A stretch of 64,000 nt of DNA from Datnioides undecimradiatus (taxonomy: Eukaryota > Chordata > Actinopteri > Lobotiformes > Datnioididae). The translations under genes and the position numbers were made by a program. The notes under the pieces are model-generated. The model saw only the letters and a list, made by a program, of their open reading frames with translations, searched no databases and was not told where the DNA came from. This document shows positions 25,220-38,672 of this stretch, piece by piece; positions within the stretch are counted from its first letter, which is position 1, and each line of letters starts with the position of its first letter. The stretch covers positions 8,222,329 through 8,286,328 of the forward strand of contig WARS01000013.1 of the NCBI GenBank assembly GCA_008933995.1, written 5' to 3'.

Positions 25220-28200
25220 ATGGCAGACTCTTTGCTCAGGATGTGCCATCCTACTCCAAAGACAACTTCACAGACAGTCGTGGAGCGTGGCAAATGGGGC
25301 AGTAAAAAGGAGTTCATTCTGTCTGTGGCTGGTGCTATTATTGGACTAGGAAATGTGTGGAGATTTCCATATCTATGCTACAAGAACGGTGGTGGTGAGT
25401 TTTTTCTGTTTATCTTTCTCTCAGGATAGTATTTAAACTCCAGCCTCCACTTATTAAACGCACAGTACAGAGTCAGTATCAGATGCAAACTTTTTAAAAC
25501 TTTTTCTTTGTCGTCTCCAACTGCAGAAATGAAATGTTTCCTGTATGTTTTCTCTTGATATTGTTCCTGTAAAATTTTGAAAGAGGGGGATCGACCAAAC
25601 ATCCCACATGTACTGATGGAAGCATGCAGTTTTTTACACATCATATATCAATGAATGCGTTATCATAAGCTCATGCAAACTCCGTTTTACAGTGATTACA
25701 GTCACAAACCATCAAGGTCATGCACTGTCACACTTTATGTCCAATTCTCCCTCCACTTCACATCTGATGATTAAGGATTTGACAGGTTATAAAAGCTTAT
25801 GAAAATAGTCTAAAGCCAGTGTCTGTGCAAAGAGCACAGTCACATTCTTTGCTGAATCCCTACAGGTTTTATTTTTCTATAAAACACCACAGTCCTCAGG
25901 CTGATTACATATTCTTCAAACTGAGCATATTCAGAAATTAGATCTTTTACACAAGAACCATAAACAGAACAGTGAAATGAGTGTTTCAGTTCATTCACAT
26001 ACAGTGTAATATGGTGATACTGGTTTCACTTGATCCGACAGGAACCTGCTTGATTAATAACTTGATCAACAGATAACGTGACAATTCTGATCTGTATCTT
26101 ACAACATGATTTCAGAGCACAGCTGCTCAGAACTTACAACTTAAATTTGCAAAGGCAGTGTGCCGGTAAAGAGCGATGTATAACACCACTCTTTCTACCA
26201 ATTTTAGCTAATGTCAGATCCAGTTGCAATCTGTATGGTGCAATAGTGAAGAAAAAACACTTAATTGTGGAGATACCTTGCTAAAATTTTGACTTTCATA
26301 AAAGTGTTTCATAAAAAAGTGAAATAGTCAACTTCAACTTGTTAAAATGTCCCCATAAAAGATCAGAAGCTCTTGTCCTCACACAATAAACTATATCTAC
26401 AATATTTATTTTCAGCAAAACATGAAGACAAAACTTTAGTTCTTTTACCATTGTTATTGATCATATTAGTAATTTTAATACATGTTTAAATATTTCAGAA
26501 ATATCTGAAATGATTGTTTTGTTGCTTTGTAATTTTCTTCTTTGAGATTGCATAGACAAATTGTGAAACTAGTAAAAGATTAGCTGTATAAAGCAGAAAA
26601 TTGGCAATTATCACAATAATAGGTATTATTATATAAATGTTTTATCATTTTGTATTTTAAGTTATTTTCAGCTTCTTCATGTATGTTGCCCTCTCACAGA
26701 TGGTTGACCAGAGTGTGGCACACCAAATAAAATCACAGACTAACCCAATATTTACTTAGCTCAAGTTTATATCCTGGTTTACTTTTCCACCATACTGTAA
26801 ATAAAAGAAGCAGTAACAGTTACAGAAATCAGCCAAATGTGGTCAAATACTGCACGTGCTTACAATGCTTCAATCACACCTGCAGGAGCTTTCTTCATTC
26901 CTTACATCCTATTCCTTGTGACCTGTGGCATCCCACTGTTTATACTGGAGACAGCACTGGGCCAGTACACCAGTCAGGGAGGAATCATGTGCTGGAGGAA
27001 GGTCTGTCCCTTGTTTGAAGGTGAGCTAAACCTGCCATGATTGTGATATAATGAGCAGAGTTAAGAAAGAAATACTACAACAATCTAATGTTTGCATCTG
27101 ATGTTGTTTCCAGGCTTGGGATATGCTAGCCAAATGATCATTTTCTATGGAAGTATCAGCTACATTGTGATTTTAGCCTGGGCTTTTCTCTATTTTTTCT
27201 CTTCCTTCACTGATGAGCTGCCATGGGCCACCTGCAATAACACATGGAACACAGGTGAATTAACTCGTTGTCTTCAAACATTACAATTATTATCTCTCTC
27301 ACATGCATACACTTCTAACTGAATTGTATTTAATTATATTTATTTTAAGTATACATGCATTTAGTTTAAATATTAATTAAAGCTTTATCATTTATACAAG
27401 TTGATTCTTTTGTATCTTTGTGCTGTCAAATAATGCATCAACTGAGCATGTGGTTTCACTTTTAATTGTGTTTAACACTACTTTGATGTATTTCAGATTC
27501 TTGCGTAGTGCTGAATAACTACAATTTCACTGCTAACTGGACCTCGTCTGTGAATGTATCATCATCTGTAATAGAGTTTTGGCAGTAAGTTTTTACCCAA
27601 ATCACAGTGAGTTTAATACTAATTAGTCATAACAAGATAAAAAGATATCTTGGATAACAAGATAAATAACTTATGTAAAACAACGTCTTATTTGGATGGG
27701 TGAGAGCCCAAACAGCCATAATTAAGACATAGTACAATCAAATTTCCAAAATGTGTGCCTGTTCTTGCATGTGCATAAAAGTGTTGTCTAACATTGGTTG
27801 GGTGTGTATAAAATTGGCATAATTCACAACTAATAATTCCATTGTACATGTTGGGGCATGACAGCTACTCATTTTATAATATTGCTTTATGGTTTTCAGT
27901 AACTCATGACAACACACTACCGTGAAACGTAGCAGAGATGTAATCAGCTAGAATAAATGAAAACACCTCTGTGTTTATTTCAAAAGACTTTATATAACTG
28001 TTTTTACAATTAAATCTGTTGAGTAACGTGGGTCACTTGATCAACACAAAGGAAGGAAAACACAAATCAAGCATATCCTTTGACTAAATAGCACACTGGT
28101 GTTTTATTTGGTTGCAATTAGCCCAATTTCCTGCATTTTCATTCTATTTGAGTGTTTCATTCTTGTGGTCAAGAAGGTTGGGTCTATTCAGTTCTGCCTT

Positions 28201-31200
28201 TCAGGTAAATGATATTCCATAGTTTCATGCCTATCTGATGCCACCGTCTTTTATGATGCTGGAATCTGGGGTATTTTCTCCAGAGACAAGACAAGGCTGC
28301 TTGTATGATGGTAGCAATTGCAGCCTGAGGTTCTTGGGGCTGGCAGGCCGGTGTGGAAGGTGTGAAGGGCATTTAATTGCACATTCAAGCATGTATTATG
28401 ATGAATAGACTGCTGAGCTTCATCTTCATTAGACCTTTCATGGTGCACTTTTTGGTTTGTCACTCACAGATGTAACTTATTACTTTTATCATGGCTGTAT
28501 GCCATTTAAGTGTGTCAGTGCCAGGACTCTGATAGCAGAGGCATGCTGACTTATGTGGACATTCACTTAAACGTAATGAAGCCATTATCATTAGTTACAC
28601 CTGCGACTTTCAAAACGTACTTTCTAGCTGTCCTGATGTGTTTTTGTTACTTGTCCCTCTTTACACATTGCATTTGTTTACTACTTTTACCTAATGCGGG
28701 AGGGTGTGAAATGAACTGAAAACAAAGAAACTTTTATAGGCTTACTTTTATTTTTTTAAACTTATTGCATTGTCATGAATAGTCATTGAAGACACTGAAA
28801 TTGTTGTAAGAATAAAATGTATATAATCAAAATGAGATATTAGAGTGGATGGTTATGCTAAGAAGTATATTTGTTTCCAGGCGACGGGTGCTTAATATAT
28901 CCACTGGCATAGAGGTGTTGGGAAAGATACAGTGGGATCTTTCTCTGTGTCTTCTTCTGGCCTGGGTCATCTGCTACTTCTGCGTCTGGAAGGGAGTGAG
29001 ATCCACAGGAAAGGTAACACTGAAATGACAAATGCTAACTCTGAAATGAGATTTCCCTCAGTCATTTTTAATTTCTTTGTTTAAACTTTTTATTTTGATA
29101 AAATGACTTTGATGACTCATTAAGAGTAAAAGTGCTGGCACTCACCCACCTTACACGCTTAAATGTTTGATGAAAGACCCACTGATTTTGTTGATAAATG
29201 TGTCTTTTACAATAGTTATTTGTCAACTGTCTGCAAGGGAAATGCTTAAACATGGAATATCATCATCAACATGTCATCAAGATTTCTGTTCAGACGAGTT
29301 ATGAGTTATTGTAACTGACCGTTACAGTGTTACATCGCCTGCTGAGATAGTGATGTAATTCATTTTATACTGTAATTCTGTGACAGGCATGAAACAGAAA
29401 TTTCCTCCCACCCAGCCTTTTCATAATTAGTGGCTGTTTTACATACACACATTCTTTAACACAAGCATGGCTGTAAAGTGACTGTGAGGAGTCCAAAATG
29501 CCACCTGGAGTCCTGGAGTACTGGAGGTGTGGAGATGAAAAGAAGTAAGAAGCCCAAAAGAACCAAAGATTAATTGTTTATAAGGAAACAGGTCTGCAAA
29601 ATATTAGCTTTTTTACTCTCTGGTATGTCTTTTTAAGAACATAAACTATAGCATTCCCCAAGGATGAGTAAAAAGGAAAATCAAGGGAGATCTAAGAATA
29701 ATAGGAATGTCGTTTTGCACCTGTGGCTACCTCCACCACATGCTGCCACATGCAATCAACTTTCACCTGCCATTCTGTCAAGCCCAGAGCACTGAAAGAC
29801 ATTATTAATGGTGGATGTTTTGCACGATGGTGTGAAAAGTGGCTACAAGCCAATGCTGTCAGTTGTCAGTGGCTCAGTGGATGAGCAGGAACGGCGTGAG
29901 GTCTGTGATCATGAGAAAGTGAAGCGGAATTGCTGACTGGCAAACTCTTCTGTAAGAGAGAGATTTGCAACAGATCCTGGGTGTCTGTGCCACATGGTTA
30001 CCCAACGTGATTCCTGTATTTTTCCACTAATATGTGTAGTAACAGTTCATTGGCACCTTCTCTACCTTCACGTCTAAAGGTATTTCAATTTGTCACCGTG
30101 CAAAAAAGCTTTCCTGTGACAGCCGTTCTCTCGTTCCCTGAGTATCTGCAGTCCCTTGGTAGGGTTCAGTCTGCCATATTAGGAGCAAGCAGAGACTCAG
30201 GTAGATATTTACCAGGATAGGTCTTCAGTTGCGCGAGAAGCGATGTACAAGGTGTTGCAAAACAGTCTTGGGGTTGCATCTTGGTGTATTACAAAACTAC
30301 CAGACAATGACCAGCTTACATCACACCATCACTCCTCCCTCATGCCAAGAATCATAGTTTATGGATCGCTGCGCTTTAATTTCTTAACAAAATTATTTTC
30401 TGCTTCAACGTAGGCTGCCTACTTCACAGCCACATTCCCCCTCGTCATGTTGGTGGTGCTATTTGTCAGAGGAATGACTCTTCCTGGAGCCTTCCATGGT
30501 ATCAAGTACTACCTGTACCCAAATCCTGCAAGGCTCGCTGACCCACAGGTTTTATTTAGTTCTAATTCAAATATACACTGAGTTTAGTGGGAGTGTTTTC
30601 CACACTTTACATAATTTGTTATATGTTTGCAGGTTTGGATGGATGCTGGAACCCAAATATTTTATTCCTATGCCATATGTTTAGGGTGCTTGACTACACT
30701 TGGGAGCTATAATAAGTATAATAACAACTGCTACAGGTGGGTAATTCATGATATAACTGAGGATTAAGTTTCTATTTCAGTGGCTGCAGTTAATAGTATA
30801 TACAAATATTTCATCTTATCTATTAGCCATCTATTTGTATTCTATTTTAATTTTGTAATGTATTTTTTTTGGGCTAGCTCTATTTGACTACAAGTTATTT
30901 TAATGTAGTTCAAATTTGAAGATGTCTGCTGCCATGTTCTGTGTTTAATTTTACTATAGTAAAGTAACTTTAACAATCCAGTGTTACCAAGAGGGAAATA
31001 ATGAAGCAGCTGATTGTTTCTGATTGGCAGAGACTCCTTCTATCTTTGCTTGTTGAACAGCGGGACCAGCTTTATATCTGGCTTTGCCATTTTTTCAGTC
31101 CTGGGCTACATGTCACATAAACAGGGTGTGGACATCCCCTCAGTCGCTGAGTCAGGTACAAATGTGGTACTATTCAGTGCCAATTTAAAAAAAAAACCAA

Positions 31201-33742
31201 AAAACAAAACTTTAAAATGTCAGACTATGTGAAGTTGTTTTATTCATTTTTCTTAGTTTGCCCTTATTAATAAGATATATAATAAGTATATAATAAGTAT
31301 AAGCATTTCAAATAGATGCTCGTTTTCATTGTGGCAGTTGGCAGTTATGTCTTTCTCACTGGTGTTTCACTGTGCAGGCCCTGGCCTTGTGTTCATCGTC
31401 TACCCACAAGCTGTGACCCTTCTGCCCTGGCCTCAGGTCTGGTCCGTGTGCTTCTTCTCCATGATCATCTTGTTAGGAATAGATGGTCAGGTCAGCTGCA
31501 GCCTTCCTTATGTTTTGTAATAGGTTCCTGCAATATATCCATGTTTATGTCCCTAAACCATCTTCTCTTTTTGTCATTCTCCAGTTTGCTGGGCTTGAAA
31601 GCATCATAACCTCTTTGACAGATATCTACCCCTCCCAGATCCGGAAAGGATATCGCAGAGAGCTTATTTTGCTACTAATCTGTACTCTTTGCTATGTAAT
31701 TGGCCTGTTGTTGGTGTCAGAGGTAAGCTGGAAAGAGTACATTCACTGGTGGTCACAATTCATCATGCTAAAGATATTTGCAGTCTGATCACTCAGCACC
31801 TTTTAACACTTTTTCTTTCTTATTGAAGAGTAAGAAAAGAAAAAGTTGTTTATTCAGGACATATTAAAACTTAAATGATATCCAGTCAAATTTATTTCCT
31901 GCTCGCACTTTAGGCTGGAGCGTACATTCTGCAAATCTTTGATCACTATGTATGCAGCGGGCCCACTCTTCTCCTGATGGCAATCTTCCAGTCTGTAATT
32001 ATTGGGTGGATTTATGGTAAGATACAGCTGTCAGTGGTAAAACTGTCTTTGGTTATATTGACATCAAACTAGTTGTACAACATATTAACAAAGCAATATC
32101 TCTCTTCCATTCTATGTATTGATGCAAACAGCTTTTCTCTCATCCTGTAAAAGTGGTTATATGAAGTGTATTAAATGTGTCATCATGCTTGTTAGGGTGG
32201 ACTTTAGAGTTTACTATTGATGCTGGCACAGTGTTTGAGACAGCTTTGAAAACAACAGTACTATCTCCTACGAGAAGGGCAATATATTGTCTTTGTTAAA
32301 TTGAATCAGCAAAGGTTTTTCGTGGAACTAGTTGTAAGAAATACACATTTTTAGTTTTGGTGATTTTATGAAATTCAAAGCTTAATTTAAAGATATTCTT
32401 GTTTTGGGTCACTGTTTTGACATGATTTTGGTGCTAAAAGAAGAACAACTTGGGGAGACACAAAGAGACCAGACCAGATACAAGAATCTTTTTTTTATTT
32501 AACACTGTCTAATAATTCACATTCTTGTCTCCTTGTAAAATGAAATACAAAAATGTCCCTGTTACAACACATTGGCCTTAGACAACTATAATGGCTAACT
32601 GTATACAAATGGTTATTATACAAATGTGGCACATTTCATACACAGAAGCAATCAAAGGTGCCTTACATATAAACAATCAAGAAGACATCTAGATAAAAGG
32701 ACAAAGGTACCTTTTTTAGCATTACAGTGAAAATCTACCAGAGTGTATAATCAAAGGCAGTAACAAACAAAAAAGTCCTCAAACTGCTTTTAAAAGTAGT
32801 TAGTAGTTTTTAAAATATATCTGAGACATATATTTGCCCTAAACCAAGTGATTCCTAAACAACCAGCAGTAACCTGAATTCAGTGCTATGACTGATTGGT
32901 AGACCTGAGACCTGAGAGTTGGCATGGAGAGTTAAGCTCTTGAACTCTGAAGTGCAGTCGATAAAGGTCCCTGTTCGGTCTCTGTTTGATTGAGACGAAA
33001 CAGGGATGGTTGTAACAATGTCAATTAAACAATAACTGCTGTTTCATGTATTAACGCCAAAAACTATGACATTTAGTTTACATCAAATAATATCTAGTAT
33101 GTATAATGTTATGCTGGGACAGAGCTTGCCATGTGTTTGTCTCTCCAAGGTGCTGAACGCTTCAGTGACAACATTGAGGACATGATAGGGTACAAACCTT
33201 TATCACTGGTCAAGTACTGCTGGATGTATGGCACCCCTCTTATCTGCAGTGTAAGTGTTTGTTATATGTTAGAATTGACTGTCTGAATACAGAAATGTTC
33301 ATTCATTTGTGATTTGTTTCACTTTAAAGGGAACACTTGTATTTTTGATCCTGAGATACACGTCCCTGAGGTTCAACAACTCCTACGTGTATCCCTGGTG
33401 GGCATACTGGATCGGCTGGTTTCTGGCCATATCATCTCTTGCACTGATTCCACTTACCATGGTTTGCAAACTGGCCAAAGGAAAAGGGACTCTCTGGCAG
33501 GTCAGTGGTGGTTGTTAGTGGGTAAATTTGTAGTTTTAAGCTTTGAATTTTATAAAAATACATATTGCCTGTGCATGCTGTTCTGCTGCAAGTGAAACGT
33601 TTCTTTAAAAAAATGCTACTTCCCCTAGCGTCTCAAGTCAAACTCCCAACCTGTGGCTGACCTCCCAGGGATGGCAAAGGAAATGGCAAGCATTAATGCT
33701 GCACTGCATGTCGCTGACGATGGGACAAATGGTAACCTGTAA
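25220..33742 (+). CDS. SLC6 Na+/Cl- coupled transporter, copy B (GAT2-like), 14 exons, 591 aa
   Basis: Tandem paralogue of copy A, same family and membrane fold. Coding exons: 25220-25394, 26886-27020, 27114-27254, 27497-27584, 28881-29013, 30414-30548, 30633-30736, 31031-31155, 31378-31490, 31585-31722, 31914-32016, 33150-33250, 33330-33500, 33629-33742. All frames join. Seen in the product: [18 protein letters not shown] in TM1; an EL2 with [11 protein letters not shown] and glycosylation sites NFT, NWT and NVS; TM6 [14 protein letters not shown] as in GAT2; and FDHYVCSG in TM10. A39 replaces the Glu of GAT2, GAT3 and BGT1 at the substrate site. G382 replaces the serine whose hydroxyl helps bind sodium at the Na2 site (LGIDGQF, family LGIDSQF). 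Intron 6 is only 84 nt and has a weak GTTTTA donor. The C-terminus ends in NGNL. The ATG at 25220 follows an acceptor-like site; an in-frame ATG at 25181 is less likely. The substrate is not known. Confidence 0.9.
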
Positions 33743-36409
33743 AGAGATGCCAATCTTTTTCAAATATTTTTATATATCTATGTAGACCAGGTTGTTTACA
33801 ATACATTTGGTGGTAGTTTTTATTTGTGTCCTATCTGAGTCTATTACGTCTAATATAGGGTTTTTCATCATTAGTTTATAGTTGTAATTGTTACAGATAC
33901 AGTATATACAATCCATATCTCAAATACCTCAAAACATAAATGAGAGCAATGGTGTTTCTACATGTTTTAGCCCGTTCAATACAAACACACAAACTTTATG
34001 TTACTGATGTTTCTGAGCAGGGAATTGGTCAGTAAGCCATTGCCCTTGGGTGAAATGATAAGCCTGGTGCGGTGAGGATTATCCCACCAGCTAACTGTCA
34101 ACATTTTAGACGTGTCTTTCTTTTACGATACCTGCTCCCAGTTTTTACCTGATGACTCGGTGTGCAGTTATTTGAATTCTTCTGAATGTACTGTAAAGTT
34201 ATCTAAAGACATCATACTTACACTGCTGTTAAGGCATTTGGTGGTGTGATGTTTAAGTACTTTTTTACTTAGTTATTACTTGTTAAAAGTTCAACATTGG
34301 GCAGAAATAGAAAACAGTTTTACAGTTGCATTGTCTCTCCCCATCTGCGCTGTAGCACACCTGTGAACACCTGAATTGTTGGTTTTTTTATTATTTTATG
34401 TCCTATGAAAATTTTGATTTTGCTGTTTTTTATGAATTCATTTGTATTGTTTATGATGCATACTATTTAGCCATTTTTTTAAAAATAGATTTTGGGGCAG
34501 CCTTTGTGCAACTATTAGACTGAAAAAACATCAAACCAATCTGACAACACTGAACAAAAATACAGAAAAACGCCAGACCCATCACGTATGTCTTGAGACA
34601 TAAGCTTTTGTCTGATAAATAAAAAAGAGAAATAACAGACAAACAACAGAGTTATCTTTCGAAGTGCTGGTTGAAATGAAAACATTTACTTTTAGAGAAA
34701 GATTATCAAGGAGCCACGTATGCTGCCTTTGACCTCAGTGACCTCGTACAGCTTTCATGTTTGACTCATAACTGTGCCGTTCATCCTCTGTGACCTCTGG
34801 AGCTGTTCACCCGTTCCTCCCTTTTGTTCCCCTCAGCCTCTGTTTTTCCTAACTGAACAGGCCTGAGCAGTAGTCATTTTGTTATTACAACAGACCAAGT
34901 CATTCATGTGATTCCATTATTGAAACTAACTGAAAATAATGACACTATAGCACCAACATTATCAACAACATTTTCAGTGGTTTTAACAATTACAGTAGAT
35001 TTTTTTTTTTTTTTTTACTGTTCAGTGACCTCAAAGTAAAAACAACTAAGACAAACAAATACACAGGTATGGGGTTTTTTTTCTGGGTACTGGCACTGGC
35101 ACTGACTTATTATGAGAAATTATGGACTGATAATGTTTTTACTTGACTCTTTTTTTATATATTCAAAGTATAGTCCATCTATTTTACATTCTATGTACAA
35201 AGGCACGTATTAAGCCACATTCATATACCTCCACAAAATACGCGTTGAACTACTTGCTACTTGAATTTATCATGCAAATTCTTTAATGCCTTAAAAAATC
35301 TTTTACTTTTTGGTACATTGTATTTCCTTGGGTCACTATAATGATAAGTTTATATATTATATATCTTTTGTCTTTATTCATAACCTATTACTTTGTATTA
35401 GTTTGTATAATAAAATACTTTCTGCAACAATTTGGCATGTTCATTCTCTTTACATATGCATGAGTTAGGTGATTAATGGGTGTCCTGCATTTTTATTTGC
35501 TAAGTTTTGTTGATCATCTCAAACTGAACACAAAGCACCTTTGAAAAGTACTAAAACTGTACATTTACTCAAGTACTGTGATGAATTACAGTACTTTTAC
35601 TGAAGTGAAACTTTGAATGGGAGCATTTTTGTAATGTTTTATTGCTTCAGTTATTTAAGTAAAGAACCTGTGCATTTCCTCTGCCCCTGCAGAGTACTCG
35701 CAATATAATTTGAAGCTGTTTGTCAATGCAACTTCATTTTTGGACTATATGCATAAAGGGACTTCAGTGTCTTTCACTCGTTGCACCAATTTTAGTTTTA
35801 TAACTGTGGAAAATTCAACTAATTAGATGGACGGCACAATTCACAGCTCTTTTTGAACCAAAAACCAACCCCTGAAGTCCAAGGAACTCTGAGTGGAGCA
35901 ATGCTGTTGTGTCTTGCTTTAAATCTGGGGAAAAGTGTTAAACTATTTCTAAACCTTGTTATCTGTTCCCAGGAGCACAACAGGTTCCATCTTTGTGAAA
36001 TGGAAAAAGCTGAAAACTACCAAGACTAATGCAGTAAGAGAAGAAAATGGCAGAGAAGCCAATGGCCGTTATAACAACTTTGGGGAAAAAATGGAAAATG
36101 TATATTCACTAGTTATTATGGTTTTGGATTTTAAAACTTCTTTACGTCCAAGATATGGTTAATATGGTTAGAAAAATTATCTAGAAAAGCAAATTCCCAG
36201 ATATAAAAACCCAAAACTAATAGCATATTTGCTTTAACAACAAATATCAGATCAGTTTATGATTTACTTTCTGTCAATCATCTAATCAGTTAATGGACAA
36301 ATTGTTGCAGCTCTTCTTAACAGTGATATCTCGCTGGATTTGAAATTGTGTCTAACCTCTCAGGTGTTACTCATGGACTGATGATTACCATATGCTAGCC
36401 ATGTAATAC
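33743..36409. other. 3' UTR of transporter B and gap to the solo LTR
   Basis: No coding exon is seen. AATAAA at 35409-35414, followed by T-rich DNA, would give transporter B a 3' UTR of about 1.7 kb. Near 35550-35620 the words AAGTACTGTG and CAGTACTTTTACTGAAGTG recall the teleost repeat found again at 47620. A small open frame at 35956-36162 has no family resemblance. Confidence 0.4.
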
Positions 36410-36834
36410 TGTTGGAAAATTTATATTCCTTCCTTTGATTTAAGAAATTTATGTACTCTCGGTTGGTCTAAGAAATTCCTAGTGTTTAAGTTAATCCCTA
36501 AAAATATGAGTTTCCGTGAGTATTCACAGTTAATCCTTTTTACATTCTCATGATAAGTTCTATAAGTGTGTTTGTTAAATCAAGGACCAATAGTACAGAG
36601 ATGCAGAAACCTTATGGTTAGACTAAGCAGGCATAGACACAAAATTATAACAATAAAGATAGGATGACATCTGATACCTGATCCATGTGTATCTGACATG
36701 TGATGCTTGTGCAGCGTTAGTGTATAAAGGCTGTGTGAGCAGAAGTACAGCGCAGAGAACAACTCTGTACTCTGGCTCTCTTAACCTTATTGCACTTGTC
36801 TCACTGATGTTTGTTATTCAAAATTTTTCTAACA
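36410..36834 (+). mobile_element. Probable solo LTR of a retrovirus-like element (fossil)
   Basis: This block of about 425 bp begins TGTTGGAAAA and ends TTTTTCTAACA, so its ends are short inverted copies with the TG...CA termini of LTRs. It is flanked by near-identical 5-base words, AATAC on the left and ACTAC on the right, as expected of a target duplication with one difference. Inside, a TATAAAGG box lies near 36724. No internal coding region is present, so this is a single LTR left by recombination. The family is not identified and its age cannot be judged without other copies. Confidence 0.5.
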
Positions 36835-36881
36835 ACTACAATGAACAGAATAGAGTCCTAGACACTGAAACATTTAAGACA

Positions 36882-36887
36882 TTTATT
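36882..36887 (-). terminator. Polyadenylation signal of ppil1
   Basis: AATAAA on the minus strand lies 48 bases past the ppil1 stop codon. It implies a very short 3' UTR ending just before the solo LTR. Confidence 0.6.
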
Positions 36888-36934
36888 TTTTATAAAAATT
36901 GGTGTTAAAAAAAAAAAAAAATATCACTATTTGT

Positions 36935-38672
36935 TTAATTGGGCACGTTAGCTCTGATGATTTTAATATCATCGACTGGCCGATCCTGACCACTTGTCTC
37001 CACCATCCCAATCCGGTTCAGCACTCCCATCCCCTGATATACTCTTCCAAAAATACTGTGTTTTCCATCTAACCACTGAGTGGGTCCAAGAGTGAGGAAG
37101 AACTGGCTTCCATTGGTGTCCGGTCCTGCATTGGCCATTGCAAGAATACCAGCACCTAACAGACACACGAATGAAAGAGAAAATTACCATTTTTAAACCT
37201 TTTTGTTGTTTCAAGTTCTTCAGATATCACATAAATATTAAATGTTAGAAATCTGTAACACTAAATTGATGTTAACACATAAATCCGATAAGGAATTACT
37301 GGGACAAAATCACTACATATTCTACATATTCACTTTTTCATAACATTTAGAACATAATGTTTAATAAATGTATTTGAATACCCGCTCAGTTGATAATTAA
37401 CACCAAGCTAAATCTAAAGTAATTTAATGAAACAGCCATGAAATAACTCTTTTCATTTTTGAAAAGATAGTGCTGACACACATCTTAACAGGCTCAATTT
37501 AAAGTGTGTGGCATTTTGTCTACATCTGCCATCTGTTCAGCTGTGTGTTTTTTACTCTGATTACCTGTGAATTTCAGTTCTGGGTTCAGCTCATCTTCAA
37601 ACTGTTTACCAAATATGGATGCACCACCACGACCTGTTAGGAAAACAAAAAATAAGAAACTACATTTACTAGATTTGCTACAAATCACAAATGGAGAAGA
37701 AGGAGACAGAGTTCTGGGACAATTTTTGAGTAAAGTATTTGTGTTAAGTTCATCAGCAGTTGTTGATTTCTAGAGAAACTTCATTAAAATAATGGCTCCA
37801 TTTCAAATAAAGGAAATATTCGTCTCACATTTTTTTTCCCCAAAACAAATGTTATCAATTTGTAAGCTTACATGTTCAGCTAATTCTAGTTATCCAAGTT
37901 ATCTGAGCATCTGATTAAAATTAAGTGTTACTTGTTATACGCTATTTTACCTGTAATCAGAGTGGAATTAGATGGTTCTTTCTAGGAAATTTTACCTGTC
38001 TCGAAGCATAACAACATTAAAAGAACACAAACGTGTGTGTACATGTTATTGTTTAGAAAAATATTGTGTATGTGTTAAACCCACCTGTTCCTGTGGGGTC
38101 TCCTCCTTGCACCATGAAATCTTTGATTATTCTGTGAAACTTGGTGTTGTTGTAGTAGCCTCTTCTGGCCAGCTCTGCAAAGTTCTTGCAGGTCTTTGGT
38201 GCATGTCTCCAGTACAGCTCCACAACAACCGTCCCCATCCTGCAGCACATGGTCACTGTTAGTATGTAGCGTATTTAAGCAGCACAGTACGATTTAAGTT
38301 AAAATATTCAATGTGAAGTAGCTTGTGTATTCATGCGGTTGAATAGATAGATCCTAACAAGAACGGCGTGCTGGAGTACTACTATCGTATCAGAGAGTGC
38401 AGATTTCAGTATATCAATACACAGCAGCACCGTAAAGCGGTGGTAAATGCATTATCCAAAGCCGTAGAAGACATTTCAAAAATAAATAATAGCTTCTAAC
38501 AAACACAAGACTTAGCCAACATCACCAAACACTAACACTAGCTTGAGTTAGCTAACTGACTTCACCTTACTACGAGCTAGCTGAGTTAGCATTCAGTGGC
38601 TTTAATTAAAACTTACGTCGTGTCCAGAGCCACCGTTGGCGGCTGCCATGTGTCTGGGGGTATCCCTGACAT
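36935..38672 (-). CDS. ppil1: Peptidyl-prolyl cis-trans isomerase-like 1, 4 exons, 166 aa
   Basis: Spliceosome-associated cyclophilin that isomerises X-proline peptide bonds; the family member binds SKIP (SNW1) in the activated spliceosome in the nucleus. Exons in transcript order: 38672-38617, 38239-38085, 37633-37565, 37155-36935. Frames join and introns are GT-AG. The product is 166 aa, the same as human PPIL1, and reads almost like it throughout: [18 protein letters not shown] at the start, then [40 protein letters not shown] with the catalytic arginine and phenylalanine of cyclophilins, [18 protein letters not shown], and [12 protein letters not shown]. There is no signal peptide or extra domain. 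It points away from eno1; the 2.8 kb between the two starts must hold both promoters. The identification is very firm. Confidence 0.97.

Noticed and set aside
28184-28463. Minus-strand open frames in intron 4 of transporter B
   Set aside because: Somewhat richer sequence than its surroundings, but no domain, no splice logic and no family recognised.
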